In this document: one piece after another, positions 14,269-31,525 of the stretch
How the letters are laid out: every line of letters starts with the position of its first letter
How positions within the stretch are numbered: the stretch's first letter is position 1
NCBI GenBank assembly: GCA_034008185.1
Contig: CM067081.1
Location: forward strand, 22,443,821 to 22,507,820
Length of the DNA: 64,000 nt
Reading direction: 5' to 3'
From: Gorsachius magnificus
Lineage: Eukaryota; Chordata; Aves; Pelecaniformes; Ardeidae
Translations under genes and position numbers: made by a program
The notes under the pieces: model-generated
The model's input: only the letters and a program-made list of their open reading frames with translations
The model's database searches: none
Told to the model about the DNA's origin: nothing

Positions 14269-15385
14269 CCTGCAGCATTCCTTTTTTGTCCAGTTACAGA
14301 CAGCTCAAACTGGTTCGGCAAGATTTACCTTCAGTACCTGTGTACCTGAAGGGTTCCTGGACACTAAGGTGGGGCCACTACTTGCTTTGCTTCCTTTTCC
14401 ACAAGGTGACTCGATAGGAAAAGCTTGACTTCCTGAATTTAGATTCTAGATAATTTATTTTAGCCAAAACTTACTTGAAATTGAAAGCTACGGTAATGAA
14501 TTAGGACTGTCATGAGATAGCTCTCAGCACTGAAATCACTGAACCACAAATCCTGTAAGAACAGCCTCTCTCCCATGCATCAGCAACTCAGATTTGTTAG
14601 GATATGCCAGCAGGAAAGAAGGAGAGAAAATAAAAGTGAACCAAGCTTCACGGTTCAGTCTCTGCCCAACTTGAGTCAGGACTAAGAGTGGGACGCTTGC
14701 AAGGGAGTAGCTGACCTACCAGACACCTAATGCCTCAGTTAATACGCAGCAACAGCTACAACTTTCCTCATCAAAATTCACTAACAAAACACATCAGCAG
14801 CGATGGGAAACTTGCCACGATGTCCTGACAAGTCACACCAAATACCTCTAGTAGTGTAGAGAATAGTTAGACATACCCTAAAAGCAGCTCTCTCTGCTGA
14901 GTCTAACAAGTGACCATCTCGGATGTACTCTTCTCTGGAGCTCAAGGCAAGGAAAAATCCTACCATTAACTGTTCTCGTCTGTACTCTCATGAAAATGAG
15001 CACACTGCATAGCACAGCAAGGAAGAGATTAGTAACCTAAATAACACAGTTCTGAGCCTGCTCACACTGGTGAAGAATCCCATTAAGATGTGGCAAGGAA
15101 TTAAGTTTCTTTTGATGGTGGTCACTGAAACGATGCAAACGCACAGCTACTGGCATACTTGAGCGACTGTAGCTCTGCTAAGGGCTCTGCTAAGACACTG
15201 CTCTTGTTTGGACACTACTGTATTTATGGAGTTTTAAATCGGACGGGGACATTACAACCATCTGGCCAGCCTATCTGTGAAACAGTTTTCACAGTCATCA
15301 ACCCTAGCGTAACTTTTTTTATACAGAGTTTATCTTTTAGAAAGATACCCCCCATCTTGAGTAAAGGATGAGGTGATGCCATGTT

Positions 15386-15406
15386 GGGGGGGAGAGGGAG
15401 GGAGGG
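15386..15406 (+). repeat. G-run cluster, possible G-quadruplex
   Basis: Four guanine runs of at least three (one of seven, then three of three) are separated by one to three bases on the plus strand. This satisfies the usual G-quadruplex pattern with very short loops. The gene is on the minus strand, so the G-rich strand is the template strand and the transcript would be C-rich here. Whether it folds cannot be told from sequence. Confidence 0.6.
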
Positions 15407-17194
15407 TGTTAAGACAGGGAAAATGCATCCAAAATGCAAGCCAAGTTGTCCAAAGAAAAAGAATTGAAACATGAACATTTGTTTAAGAAAGAAATTTCCC
15501 TAGTTAAGAAAAGGACACAGTCCCTAAACACCAGGTGCTCTCTGGATTAAGATGATAAAGCCTTTTACTGAGGAGAAAAATCATTAAGTTATACTACTGT
15601 CTCTCTAAACAGCTAGGTCGTCTGATTTGGGAATTTTCTAAATACGCATCACCAGTGCAGTACCATTTCAAGGGAAAAGGATGATTCAAACAGATACTCC
15701 TTGCACCTGCGGAAGCTATCTGGAGTAGCATCAGACACAAGTTGCCTTTTTACTTTTGTTTGGTTTATGCTTTGATTCCCCCTGGAATCCTGAATGAGCC
15801 TGTATAGAGACTTTCTCTTCCATAAATGCCTACTTCTGGCACCACTTCATTTGAAATACCATTTGAACATGAGATGCTACATTACAGTGGTCGTCTTAAA
15901 TTACTCAATAAGAACATACTCTGCCTTCAAGGCATGCACATACAGTAATGCTTTAGTGGGAGTTATAAGACTTCGCTGAAAGAAATATACCCCATGGAGA
16001 TCAAGTTTTTCTTTTGAACACTTTTGTGGAAACACAAATTACCATATACTATTAGTCTCCTTTACAAGAGGGATTCCTTTATATATTTTCTAATCAGCAC
16101 AAAGCTCTTCCACACAATCACAAAAAACACAGTTCCACAGTGTTTTACTGTTTTTTGAAAGTTAAAATTCTGTGCTGGTGTGACCAGCTTTCATTTAATA
16201 CTGAACTAAGAAGATTCATTGCTATTGTCAGTAACTCCCTGACTGGAATTTAAAACAAAAGCAACTTACTTCAACATTCTAACACTAAATCCAAAGGTAG
16301 GGGTTTTTGGTAATGCAGAAGCAACACATGAACATGGAATTACTTCTTCAGATTTAATGTTACTGCAACCAACACAAAAGGAATTGTGTAGGGCCCTCTA
16401 TGGACAAAACTCTCACTGCTTATGCTTACTTATTAAAATGGAAGTAAAAATGATCTGAGGAAGTCTAAGTAAAAAGCATTCAATTAAGTTACACAGCAGA
16501 AGCAAGTCTACAGAAGTTAAAAATGAGAAAGTCATTACAAGATACCACAGACTTTACAATTATGACAGCTCCTATATCGCTATGTATTTGGAATATGCTA
16601 CTGTTTATGACAGAATAAGCCCTTGATAAAACAGCCTAAAATTTTCAAGATAAATTTAGTGAAAGGTCTCAGTTATTCAAGCTTGAAACCCAAGGTGCTT
16701 CATGAGACTGCAGACTAGAGCAGCAATACAAGACTGCCACTTTGCTTCACAGCAGGGTTAACACAATAAACAGTTACCTGTGAAGACAGCAGCATTACCC
16801 ATGCCTTTTCAGAACCTCACCTTCTACTGAAACTATCAAAAGATGCTAATATTTCATATCACTTAGTAGAGCAAATCTGCCTACACCCTGCCAGAAGGGA
16901 ACATCAGCTGATGCTCACAAATCACCGAGGTGGCAGTGGGTCGTCTCTGCTGCCTGTCAGCTCCATCTGTTTTTGCCCTGTGATCAGTCTCAAACACATA
17001 CACAGAGCACCTCAGCTGTAAATAGTATTCAGAGGATGTCCAGCAACTGAAGCATCGCCTTCCTTTCTTATGTTTAAGTCTTTACTCTACATCCTGCTTT
17101 CTTCAGTAAAACAGAAAAGGCTTTTACTCCCCTCTTTAGCTGAAGTTATCAGTGCTGAATTTGATGGGATAGTTTGGGAATAACTCACCGAAAT

Positions 17195-17199
17195 AACAC
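17195..17199. repeat. Target-site duplication, left copy (AACAC)
   Basis: The 5 bp AACAC directly before the LTR's first TG matches the 5 bp directly after its final CA, at 17756-17760. This is the expected footprint of integrase-mediated insertion and fixes both ends of the LTR. Confidence 0.9.
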
Positions 17200-17755
17200 T
17201 GTCCTGGTTTCGGCTGGGATAGAGTTAATTTTCTTCACAGAAGCTAGCATAGTGCTGTGCTTTGGATTTAGTGCCAGAAGAATGTTGATAACACGCTGAT
17301 GTTTTTAGTTGTTGCCAAGCAGTGCTCAGACTGCTCAAGGACTTTTTGAGCTTCTCCTGCTCGGCCAGGTGCATAACAAGCTGGGAGTACAGCACAGCTA
17401 GGACCCAAACTGACCAAAGAGCTATTCCATACCATATAACGTCATGCTCGGGGGGGTTGGTGGGTCGGTCGGTCGGGTACTGATCGCTGCTCGGGACGGG
17501 CTGGGCATCGGTCGGCGGGTGGTGAGCAATTGCATTGTGCATCATTCGTTTTGTATATTCTGTATATTTTGTTATCATTCTCATTATTACTATTATTATT
17601 ATTATTTTCTCTTATTAAACTGTCTTTATCTCAGCCCTCGGCTCTAACCTTTTCCCCTTCCCGATTCTCTCCCCCATCCCACTGAGGGGGGCGGGGGGGG
17701 AGAGTGAGCGAGTGGCTGCGTGGTGCTTAGTTGCCAGCCGGGTTAAACCACGACA
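17200..17755 (+). mobile_element. Solo LTR of an avian endogenous retrovirus (ERVL-like)
   Basis: This is a 556-bp element that begins TGTCCTGGTTTCGG and ends CCACGACA, with the TG...CA termini of a retroviral LTR. It is flanked on both sides by the same 5 bp, AACAC (17195-17199 and 17756-17760), an intact target-site duplication. A 5-bp duplication fits ERVL-type insertions, and I recognise the terminal sequences as a family that is abundant in bird genomes. ATTAAA at 17614-17619, after an ATT-rich tract and before a pyrimidine-rich stretch, is the likely polyadenylation signal. There is no internal retroviral sequence on either side, so this is a solo LTR left by recombination between two LTRs. 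It lies antisense to ATP8A2, about 540 bp past the donor of the GDGAND exon. The long frame on its minus strand (17225-17584) is not a gene. Confidence 0.93.
17614..17619 (+). promoter_or_regulatory. Probable LTR polyadenylation signal (ATTAAA)
   Basis: ATTAAA is the common variant hexamer. Its place in the last third of the LTR, after the ATT run, fits the usual position of the R-region poly(A) signal. It acts on the plus strand only, so it would not terminate ATP8A2 transcripts. Confidence 0.5.
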
Positions 17756-17760
17756 AACAC
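17756..17760. repeat. Target-site duplication, right copy (AACAC)
   Basis: This is the right-hand partner of the AACAC at 17195-17199. The two copies are identical. Confidence 0.9.
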
Positions 17761-17843
17761 TCAAAATAACATACCTAAAATGAAAATGCTGGCTAGCTCT
17801 CTAGACCTGTGACCAATTCTTGGATACATCATGGGATGGGGGG

Positions 17844-17874
17844 AATAATAATAATAAAAAAAAATAATAAAAAA
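17844..17874. repeat. AAT/A-rich low-complexity tract
   Basis: A run of AAT units interrupted by a stretch of A lies in the intron about 90 bp beyond the LTR. It is a simple-sequence tract that could be length-polymorphic. Confidence 0.8.
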
Positions 17875-18213
17875 GAGGAGACACCTCAAAATAAGAATTT
17901 CCAAACAGCCAAACTCTTACACACCTACTTATAATGCCTACTCATAGTAAGAGAAAAGAGCTTGCACCAAAAGAGATAAGTTGCACTTAAAAGCATGTTA
18001 ACATAAGCATAACAAAGTGCTCCTCCCTGATTACTGAAGAACCAAGACATTGCACAGCTGTCAGGAGGAAATTGAGACTTCGAGAGGAGGTAGAGCTTTG
18101 CCCTGAAGAATACAAAATCATTATTATGAATCCCCAAAATACTTCCAAGAGATCTGTTTTAGGCAACTGCCTTGAAAAGGAAGCGAGCAGAGATGCTCCT
18201 AGCTTGAAGGCTA

Positions 18214-22724
<4,511 letters not shown>

Positions 22725-22820
22725 CTACTCATATGGTTTAGTCTTAGGTAGTCCCGAGAGGACCAGAGAGCTATGATCCTTATAGGTCCCTTCCAACTTG
22801 AGATATTCCATGATTCTACC
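22725..22820 (+). mobile_element. CR1-like LINE 3' tail, short fragment
   Basis: A stretch reading GGTCCCTTCCAACTTGAGAT and ending in a single degraded ATTCCATGATTCTA block matches the CR1 3' untranslated end in plus orientation. The upstream limit is uncertain; resemblance to CR1 fades above about 22725. The terminal 8-mer units are imperfect, so this is an old copy. Confidence 0.7.
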
Positions 22821-25464
22821 CAGCAGAATTCAAGCACAGAGATAAGATCTTCCCGTTCATTTTTTTTCATCTGGAATAGTTATGGGACAACCAGAGCAAT
22901 TCACAAATTTGTAACAGCTCTGTAATCTTTCAGCGAAAGATTTCACAAAAAAAAGCACCAGTGAAGTGGTGATATTTTCAAAAATAACATCAAACATTTT
23001 ATTTAGAAACCCATTTGGTGGCAATCTTTTTAAAAACTCCCAAGTAAGTAGAAGCAAAACAGTAAAATAGCCATTTTAACTAAGCAAGGCAATGCAATAG
23101 AGCTTTAACTTCAATTTTTGATTTACTGCAACTGATTTAAATCAATTCCTTTACTGCACTTTTTGCAATCTGGCAACGCAGCTAACCCTCTTATTCCCAG
23201 ATTCCATCCAATATATCACAACAGATGCAGCCACAAATGAGATGGAAAGGACACAATCAGCACAACCAGTCCTGTGTCAACCCCACAATATACTGTCAGC
23301 AGGAAGTGAGAAACAGTTTCTTAGTTCTATCCCTATGCATATCTGCATCTACTGCAGTTACAGATGCAGAAGAGCAACCAATGGCAACTGTAAACAATAC
23401 TACTCACACAGGCCCTTAAACTACAGCTGCAACACTGCAGATGCTTCAAAGTGTAGAGAGACAAACTACAGATGGGAAATAAAAATGCAGTATTTCAGAA
23501 AATGGTTAGTCTAAAGGACCCAGTGAAGACAGGGTCCTGCTAAAGTAGACACTGAGACTCTCAACTATATCTAAAGAGAGTCATGATTAATAAAGAAAAA
23601 GATGAGTGAACTTTATTGGAGTCCATCTATCTATAAGACACAGGCAGAAAAAGATTCAGTAATGTATAGAAGACCAGTTTATATCCAGACCATCTTACAA
23701 GGCCATGAAGGGAAGGCAGCCCCACGAACTCTTCCATACCTGAGCAAGGCACAGCTTGATACGGAATCTCAGCACTCTCCTCTGTTCCCTCCACATGTGT
23801 TGGCTTTTGTGGGGAATTTTTTTTTGTTTGTGGATCCTCTCCCCCAATACAGGGAGACTAGAGCATTTCTGTTGAAGGCTGCATACTTCTCCCGCCCCCA
23901 ATTCAATACAAAATACTCTTAAGACCTTCTTACCCACACTTTTAAATTTTCAATGTTCATTTGTGAAAAGAGGAAGGCAAGGAAGGAAGCTGTTTCAAGT
24001 ATTACCTCCCTCTGCTTCCATACTGTAACAGGGATTAAACACAAAGACATTAATGTCTTTAACATGAAACATTAATTTGATATTCTACTTCCTTGAAATG
24101 CCTTGTTAATGCTACACAAGAGGCCCTTAAGAGCCTACCTTTATTGCAGTGGACATGATTTTACCCTGTTCTATCATAAAATACACTAGTACTTCAAAAT
24201 GCTGAGTGACCTCATCTTCAGAAAAGGCAGAGATGGGAGACAGCCCAGGAAGAGCTAAGAGCTATTGACATTTAAGTGTATGCATTGGTCCCCCAAAAAA
24301 GCAGCAAGATAAATTAACACACCACTAAAAGAAATGCTCAGAAAGCAAGGGATGTTACCATGTCATCGTATTTAGCAGTTTTTAATTACACATTGATTTC
24401 TCCTGACGCACCAGGTTGCATGTTTCAACTATGTGTCATCCAAACAAGGGCTAGTCTTGAATTACAGTCATGATGCTCCGAGATGTCTTGGATACTTATA
24501 ATGATGCAGTAACCCACACAGAAGAAGAATGAACAAACACACACACACATCATACGCTCTCAAAATGTGCATTACACTGAATGCTATGCATTTACCAAGC
24601 GCTCCGAATTTCCTCCACCTGCTGGCAACCACAGTTTCACAGGGACAGGCTCTGGTGCAGTACTTGCAACTTTGGAGACAGCACTGAGCAAAGTGATGGA
24701 TAGTTTAATGTCCACAAAAAGCACCAAAGGAATTCATCCAACCAAATTTAAGTGCCTCCGATGGAGACATCTCTATCTCTCCTAATCACGCCACGCTCCT
24801 TTTATAGTCAATGTGGAGAAACAGGCGCTTCTGGAGTGCAATTCATCTGGCTTATTTTAGACATCTCCCCTTACAAGTGCCCTTTTCTCTCCACCAAGGT
24901 AAAGGGGGCTGAAGGCAGCTAGTTCACATGAAAAAGCCTGCTACCAACATGTAAAATTACACAGGATGAAACCCATCTTGCATTACTGCAGTGCTTAATA
25001 CCTTCAAATTAATCAGGTGCACAAGCTTTTCCTCTCTTGCTTTCTGGGAAGGTGGAATGCCTACCTCCTCCCAAAGCAGGCAGCCGATGCTGAACCGATT
25101 GATACACCACATCCTCCTTCCCTTCTCTTAAAATTCTTCCATCTTGACTGGGCTTCCAGCTCTTGATAATTCCTTCCTACAGTAATTTCCCAGTCCCATC
25201 TCTGCTGAACACAGACAACTAGCAGTCTTATCAAACCTCTACTGGCTTCTGTAAAACAACCACAGCTTCATCGCCCTTTGTCATTTTGGCTGCAATCTCA
25301 CTCTCCGTACTTTCTTCATTTTTTTCCCGAGCAGACCATCCTCCAAACTGCTCCACTCATCCAAACAATCAGATTGATTTTATTTTAAATTAAAAAACAG
25401 ACTTTTAAGAGTTTTACATCCTATTTCACTTATCAGGAGTCTCATTGCATCTTGTTGTAACTAC

Positions 25465-25478
25465 AAAAAAAAAAAAAA
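25465..25478. repeat. Poly(A) run of 14
   Basis: A simple A14 run on the plus strand with no retrocopy evident beside it. Confidence 0.8.
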
Positions 25479-27883
25479 TCTTCAGTTTTTCAGCCTCACT
25501 GGCATGCTAGTCACACACTTGACTTTCTGAGCAACATATATTATCTCTGCATTTCAGGTTACCCAGAACAGGGTATTTTTGATGCCTAGCATGGCTCTAA
25601 GTCAAAACACATGCATACACCCCTACATAGATTCTCATAAAACATGTGGCAGTTCTTTTTAATTTAATGGGTACCAAAATAGTTCCTTCTGCATCACTTT
25701 CGGTAAAACAGAAATGCCTTCTTAATATAAAGCTCTCTGTAGTTACAAAGCCACCGAATCTCACACAGTCTTCTCAAGAGGAAAAACCCAAATTAATTTA
25801 GTACCTTTTTATCACAAAGACTTTTTTCCTAGTTATATATGTTCCTTTTTTTTTTATATATGTATCACTAGAGAAATTCTCCCTTGCATTCCATATTTCA
25901 ACAACTCATTTGCCATTCACAGTTGCCATTGAAATGATCTCCAGAGGACAAGGACTACAAAATAATCTCTTTATAAGATGGATTCAATGTATTAAGCAGT
26001 ATGATATAATACGGAGTGCCCCAGTGAACACAGGGTTAAGTTTCAAGTCAGCATCTTCTTCCTCTTTGATATTCCTCCCTGCACATTTCTGTCTCGATTG
26101 CCCTTCCCCCTACCTGCTTTATGGGGCAAAGATTAAATAGGGAAAATCTAGTTTGGAAAATGAATTACTTGGAAAGTGATGAGTTGGCATAAACACAGTG
26201 TTGAACGGGAAACTATTTTGCATTTTTAACTATAATGGTCGCTAGTGGCAACAGCTATAATATGTTTTTAAAGTGAAACTAATGCATCAAATTAATTTTG
26301 AGCTTCCCTCACCCCAAAGCTGATTAAAGCACATTCATTTCCATGTTAATCAGCCTGAGCAGTTCTCATGCTATACAGAAACCTGCCTTTTTCTAATGAC
26401 AGAGCAAAAAAATTTCAGGTTGTAAAACGCACAGATTAGTGCCTTTATAGCCTTGAGGACACGCACAGAGAGCGAGCACCCGTGTGTTTCACACAGCAGA
26501 GTTGTTTATAGACTTCTGCAACTCATGGTGAAATTAAGTGGCAGTTGAGACTGGGCCATTAATAAGCATGCCAGCCCATTTAGCAAGGCTCTGCCCTGCG
26601 GTGAAGCCAGCACATTGACTGGGAGAGCCAGGGTGTGCACCCGCCTCTCGAAGCAGAAGAGCAATACTGCCGCAGCATCAGCCACGCCAGGCGGGCCGCG
26701 CTGTTGCCTGACAGGCGCTCTGCTCCTCCACACCACCTACAGCCAGGAGATACAGAACACAGCAGCTTCAGACAGCGTTACTATTGTAAGCTACTGCTTC
26801 TTTCAGGATTGGATACCTAGGAAACAAACCACAAACACTGGCATGGGAGGAAGATGAAGGAAGGGAGATGCAGGTAGTAGATTTGAGCTAGTTTGCCATT
26901 TCAGCAGCACTACAAGCACCAACAGTTTTATTTCTTCATTCTGAGTTCTAGTAACTCTGCAAGTTTCTGTTTTTCTTCCCCTCTACAGAAAAAGTCTCCT
27001 GGAATTTAAAACGAGAATGTATATAAACGATCAACTTGGAACTATGTGCTACTGTTGAAAAGCCTAAGATCTCCAAATTACATGCTCCCAGAACAGACAC
27101 GATCCCAAGCAGGGTACATTACCAGTAATTATCTTCAGAAGGATGCGATGTACCAGTGTATTATTATGTTGAGGACTCGCTACCCAAAATGGAAGTACCA
27201 CCTATTTGTAAAAAGCAGAATTTTTCAGTTTCAGAATTATCAGTATACCTCAAAAGTCATGTTGTGTCAGGGAAGAAAGGTGAGCCCCCAATAATTTTTT
27301 TCATAATTTGCATTTCTTTGGTGTTGTCATTTCCCACCCTTCCCTGAAGTCCAGTCTCTAACAAGAACAAAATGGTTGCAGTGAAGTCCCTAAATCTTTA
27401 GACATTTAGAAAAAAAACCAACCCTGAACTTCTGGTTTTCACAATCTCTCCACAGTCAGGCAAGTTGAGCATTAGGGTGTTCCCACCAAGATGAAAAAAA
27501 TTCAGACCACTCTTAGATAGAAAAGACACTGACAACTGGAAACCTGACTGGGACCAGCTCAGTCTTGGTCGACTATTAAATCTGTGCTCTGTTCAAACCC
27601 AGGTTAAGTATTAACTTTCAGAAAAACATTCACAGCATGCTCGCTACTCTCAAACGCAACCTGCAAGAAAAGATCTTTATGTCAACCTCTAAACTCAGAC
27701 TCAATACAAGCAACACTGCTAAGAAAAGGGTGGGAAGGGAAGGAGGAAAAAGAAAGTAGTTAATATTCTAGAGCACAGGATAGACCGTGTCTGTGCTTGC
27801 TCCTTAGCGCTCTTATTAACAGTGCATGCACAGCCTGAAGTGCTTAACACACAAGGGAAAGCTTCACAAAACTCAACTTCCTC

Positions 27884-27902
27884 TTTTTTTTTTTTTCCCC
27901 CC
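27884..27902. repeat. Homopolymer block T13C6
   Basis: Thirteen T followed by six C. Similar T-then-C runs occur near 34113 and 41863, none associated with a recognisable element. Confidence 0.8.
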
Positions 27903-30594
27903 AAACTTGCATTGACTTCAGAATTAAGCCTCTTTCAAAAGCTCCAAGCTGGCCACCTTGCTATTATTGAAAGGAATCTTCATGGATTTTGAAAAAATGC
28001 ATCAAAGAAATTCAAGTTTTCATTTCCTGCCATGTGTCTCAACTCTCAGAGCTGATTTTCTGTTCCACATACGACTTTTAGTTTTAGTCTCATCCATATT
28101 TCTGACCACAGGATCCGTCATACCGGTACAGACAGACCTTTGCACAAGACAGCACTCCATGGAGTACAGTCAGTCAAAAAAAAAGCACAAATATTTTGCT
28201 TAATAGCTCAAACTAGGCCAACAATTTTGCTTCCTGAACTAGAGTAAGAACACAGAACTAGGAGCCAAGTCTTCACAATGTTGTATCTTTATAGAAAGGA
28301 CACAAAATGCCACAGTTCCAGTTTGGTAACACACATGCCCACGTTTCACAGGACACGCTTGGTCAGTGCTAAGAAATAGATGCCAGGACAGATCGTCCCT
28401 TCTACCACCCCTTTGACTTAACAACAACAAAAAGACACTCTTGAAAAATTATACATAAGGAGCTTTAGGACAGCAGAGAGAAGACAGGTGCATTTAAGTT
28501 AACCTTTTCCTGAAAGCAAGCAGAAGGACATTGCCTGAAAGACCTTTCCTGGAGAAAAAACCAGCTTTGAAGCATTTCACCAGGCGTTATAACGAGCCCT
28601 TCTCTATTAACTTGTGGTCTTCTAAGGTGACCTGTTGGACAACTGAGAAGCAGCATAAAGTATCAGCCCACTACTAGGAGCAGAGGAGAGCAGATTTATT
28701 CCACGTCCACTTTTATACCAGGTTGGTCTGAGAATAAGAAAGGCATCCTCCTGCTGCTAGAGTGATTTTAAACACTGGGCTGCTTCAGACCATTAGTGCC
28801 ACAGCAACATTGAATTTGAGGAAGTCATTAGTGCCAATAGAAGCTGAAGTAGCAGACAGAGCCTACCTTATTATTGCTAAGGTAACTGAAATCACCCATA
28901 GAGTAGGCTACGACTGAAGAGCTAAGTGAGCCAGACTGCGTGAAACACTGCCTTAAAAAGATACCATGGAAATTGAGAAAAAAAAATTGCTAAGAGTTGA
29001 ACTGTATTCACTGGCACTCCTCATGACTCAAGCAAGATTATAAGTTAAAAACATGGGAGGAAAAATGATGACTTTCCCAGTGCTGAAAAATTCATGGGCT
29101 CTATAGGAAGCAGGAAAGGGGCTTCTGTGAGTTAGATAGCCATACTGATATACTCAGCTACATGTGGAGAGTACCCTAAGTTGATGCTTTCTTTTTTAAA
29201 TCCAGCCATGAAAAGCAAGTCAGCTTACAGTGCTTCCTGTCTAGAGAAAGGCTCTAAAGCCTATGTGTACTCACCTGACTTAATAAAATGGCTTTTGTAA
29301 CAGCATGTAGTCTACTCTCAATTTACATGATCAATTTTATTTTATTCTTTAGTTACAAGCTAGGACTTGGAAGCCTAAGTTCACATAAACCTGTTTACTG
29401 CATGTCAGAATTCAAATATTTAACACACTAGCAAAATTCAAGTAACAACTCATTTTCAAAATAAAAAGATCCCATAGCCAAACAGGCTACTGAGATAAAA
29501 GCAAGCCCCACTTCCAAATATGACCTCACAACTTAAGACATATTGTGGAAGCTGAATGTAGATGTGATAATGTGAAAAGCTATAATGTTTGGAGGACTCT
29601 GCAGATATACAGTGCCTTCTACAAGCTCCTACGAGCTCTACAAGCTAGTCTACTAGGCAGAATACAATGCATGCTAATGTACATACTATCCTTAAATAAA
29701 ATGTGCCCTAGTGAGCTGGGAGGGAGGAGGAGGAGGTGGGGACAGTAGGCAAGAGGCTGATCACAAGCCTCCTAAAATCAGATGTGCCAATTATTTTGGT
29801 GACAACAATTGTGTATGGGAATTGACTGTCAGAGTTCATGCAGCACAGCTCATACCCTAACTGCCAAGGGAGCTGGCTGTCTTGCTAGGCTGCCAGCATG
29901 CATTTTCAGGGCACTACAATTTAAGTTTTGAAGAGCCACTCCTTTTTGTGTAGATCTGTACAATTCTCTATACCCTATTTCTCCAAATAGGCTCAGAGTA
30001 GCCTTGCTAGAAGTTTACTGGCAGTGATGTGCAAGGCAAGGTCAAATTCCACAAAATTCCAGGAGGACTGAGCAACTCTATAATCTAACATGAAAGTGGT
30101 CAAAACACTCAGTTCATGAAGATGGAGAGATATTATATGAGCAGCTCTCCCATGAGTATAATGGAAAAACATCAAGATTACAGACTACTAATAGCCTTAC
30201 ACTCACACTTGATCGTGACTTAAAAATCAAAGCTAACACTTTGAATTAAAAAAACTCCATAAAAACAGATTGAATGCCAAGAAAAGTAAATTACTAAATC
30301 TTCTGGATGTAAAAAAACCCCAAACAATTTACACAGAACAGAAAATCTGCTTATTCTCTAAATGCACTTGGCTATAATAGTACTGTAGATGCCCTGATGT
30401 TTAAATTTTAGGAATGCAGATTTTATTTTCATTCACATTCTTCATATCCAGTACATTTAACACCCCAAATGCAAGCCAACATGTTGGAGCATGGCAGAGT
30501 GATTAGCCAAACTGAGGATCCAACTGTTTTAATGTATTTGAGACATAACTAATACATTATTCTTTGTATAAAATAGAGTTCACAGGAATAAGGT

Positions 30595-31525
30595 CAAACA
30601 TTGTCCAACTAGCAATGGTCAGAGTACCATGAGGGTCCATCCTGCTCACCATCATCAGCAACCCAGATGCTGACAAAAAGGATACCCTCAGCAAGTCTGC
30701 AGGTGACACTGAACTAGGGGGACTAAATTACAAGGAATCACAGGGCTTTTATCCAAAGGAACCTTGAGAAATTCAGGGACTGAGCCAACAAACCTCATGG
30801 AGTTCAGATGGAGAAAGGCAAAGCTCCACACCTGGGACAGGATAACTATGTACTAGTGCAGACTGGGAAATGACTGAGTAGCAGCCCTGCTGAAGACCAC
30901 CTAGGTGTTATGTTGTGCATCAGGTTCAATGTGAGCCCAAAGTGCATTGTTAGTGTGATCAAGGCACATCATCTACCAGGTCACTACCCAGTACACAAAA
31001 GTCTGACCAAGACAAAGACAGAAGTTATTATCAGCCCTCTCCTCGGCACAGGTGAGGCAGCATCTATAGTATGTCCAGGTTTAGAGCTCAAGTTGAAAAT
31101 AGGAGAGAAATTGGAGAAAGGCCAGCAGAGAATGACCAAGATGGTCAGGGGGCTAAAATACACAACCTGTAAGAAGAAGTTGTGTCATCTGGGCTTGTGC
31201 AGGTAAGGGGTAGTTTAAAATCAACAGTGTACTACTGCTTAACATAGAGTTACTTAAGCTCTCCTGTCACATCAAACAACATAACAAGGGCCAACAGCCA
31301 GACTGCAAACTGGGAGGTCCAGGTTGGATATCATGGATTTTTTAATGAAGGTGCTGAGCAACTGAAAAGATTTGTCAGAGAGGTTGCAGAATCTCTGTCC
31401 ATAAGCGTTTTCCACAGCTCAACTCCAGAAAGTCATGGCTAACCCCAACCTAGTGTGGGTGACAACCCTGCCTTGAGCAAGAGGTTGGACTAGGCCTCCA
31501 GAGGTCCCTTCCACCTAGCCTGTTC
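30595..31525 (+). mobile_element. Old, decayed CR1 LINE copy (ORF2 end and 3' UTR)
   Basis: About 930 bp of CR1 in plus orientation. Recognisable blocks in order are: the CCCTCAGCAAG...GGTGACACTGAACT stretch of the reverse transcriptase region (near 30690), the CCACACCTGGGACAGG block (near 30830), GGTGAGGCAGCATC (near 31055), AGAATGACCAAGATGGTCAG (near 31130), the AGAGAGGTTGCAGAATCTC block (near 31380), and the 3' untranslated GGACTAGGCCTCCAGAGGTC stretch (near 31490). Many substitutions and indels break the frame, and only a 98-codon remnant survives (30910-31206). It is far more diverged than the 10974-11384 copy, so it inserted earlier. It carries no function for the host that I can see. 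Confidence 0.9.

Larger units (their letters stand above)
22821..30594. other. Intronic or intergenic sequence, no gene seen
   Basis: No exon or known mobile element is recognised. It includes the A14 run at 25465, a TAAT-rich block at about 26160-26420 followed by a somewhat more GC-rich patch at 26440-26760, and the T13C6 run at 27884. Frames here are short and lack known domains. Confidence 0.6.

Noticed and set aside
17225..17584. 119-codon minus-strand frame
   Set aside because: It lies wholly inside the solo LTR, antisense to it, so it is a by-product of LTR composition.
24536..24550. AC-repeat microsatellite
   Set aside because: Only about seven units, too short to list as a real microsatellite without population data.
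30910..31206. 98-codon plus-strand frame
   Set aside because: It lies within the decayed CR1 copy and crosses its broken ORF2, so it is not a host gene.
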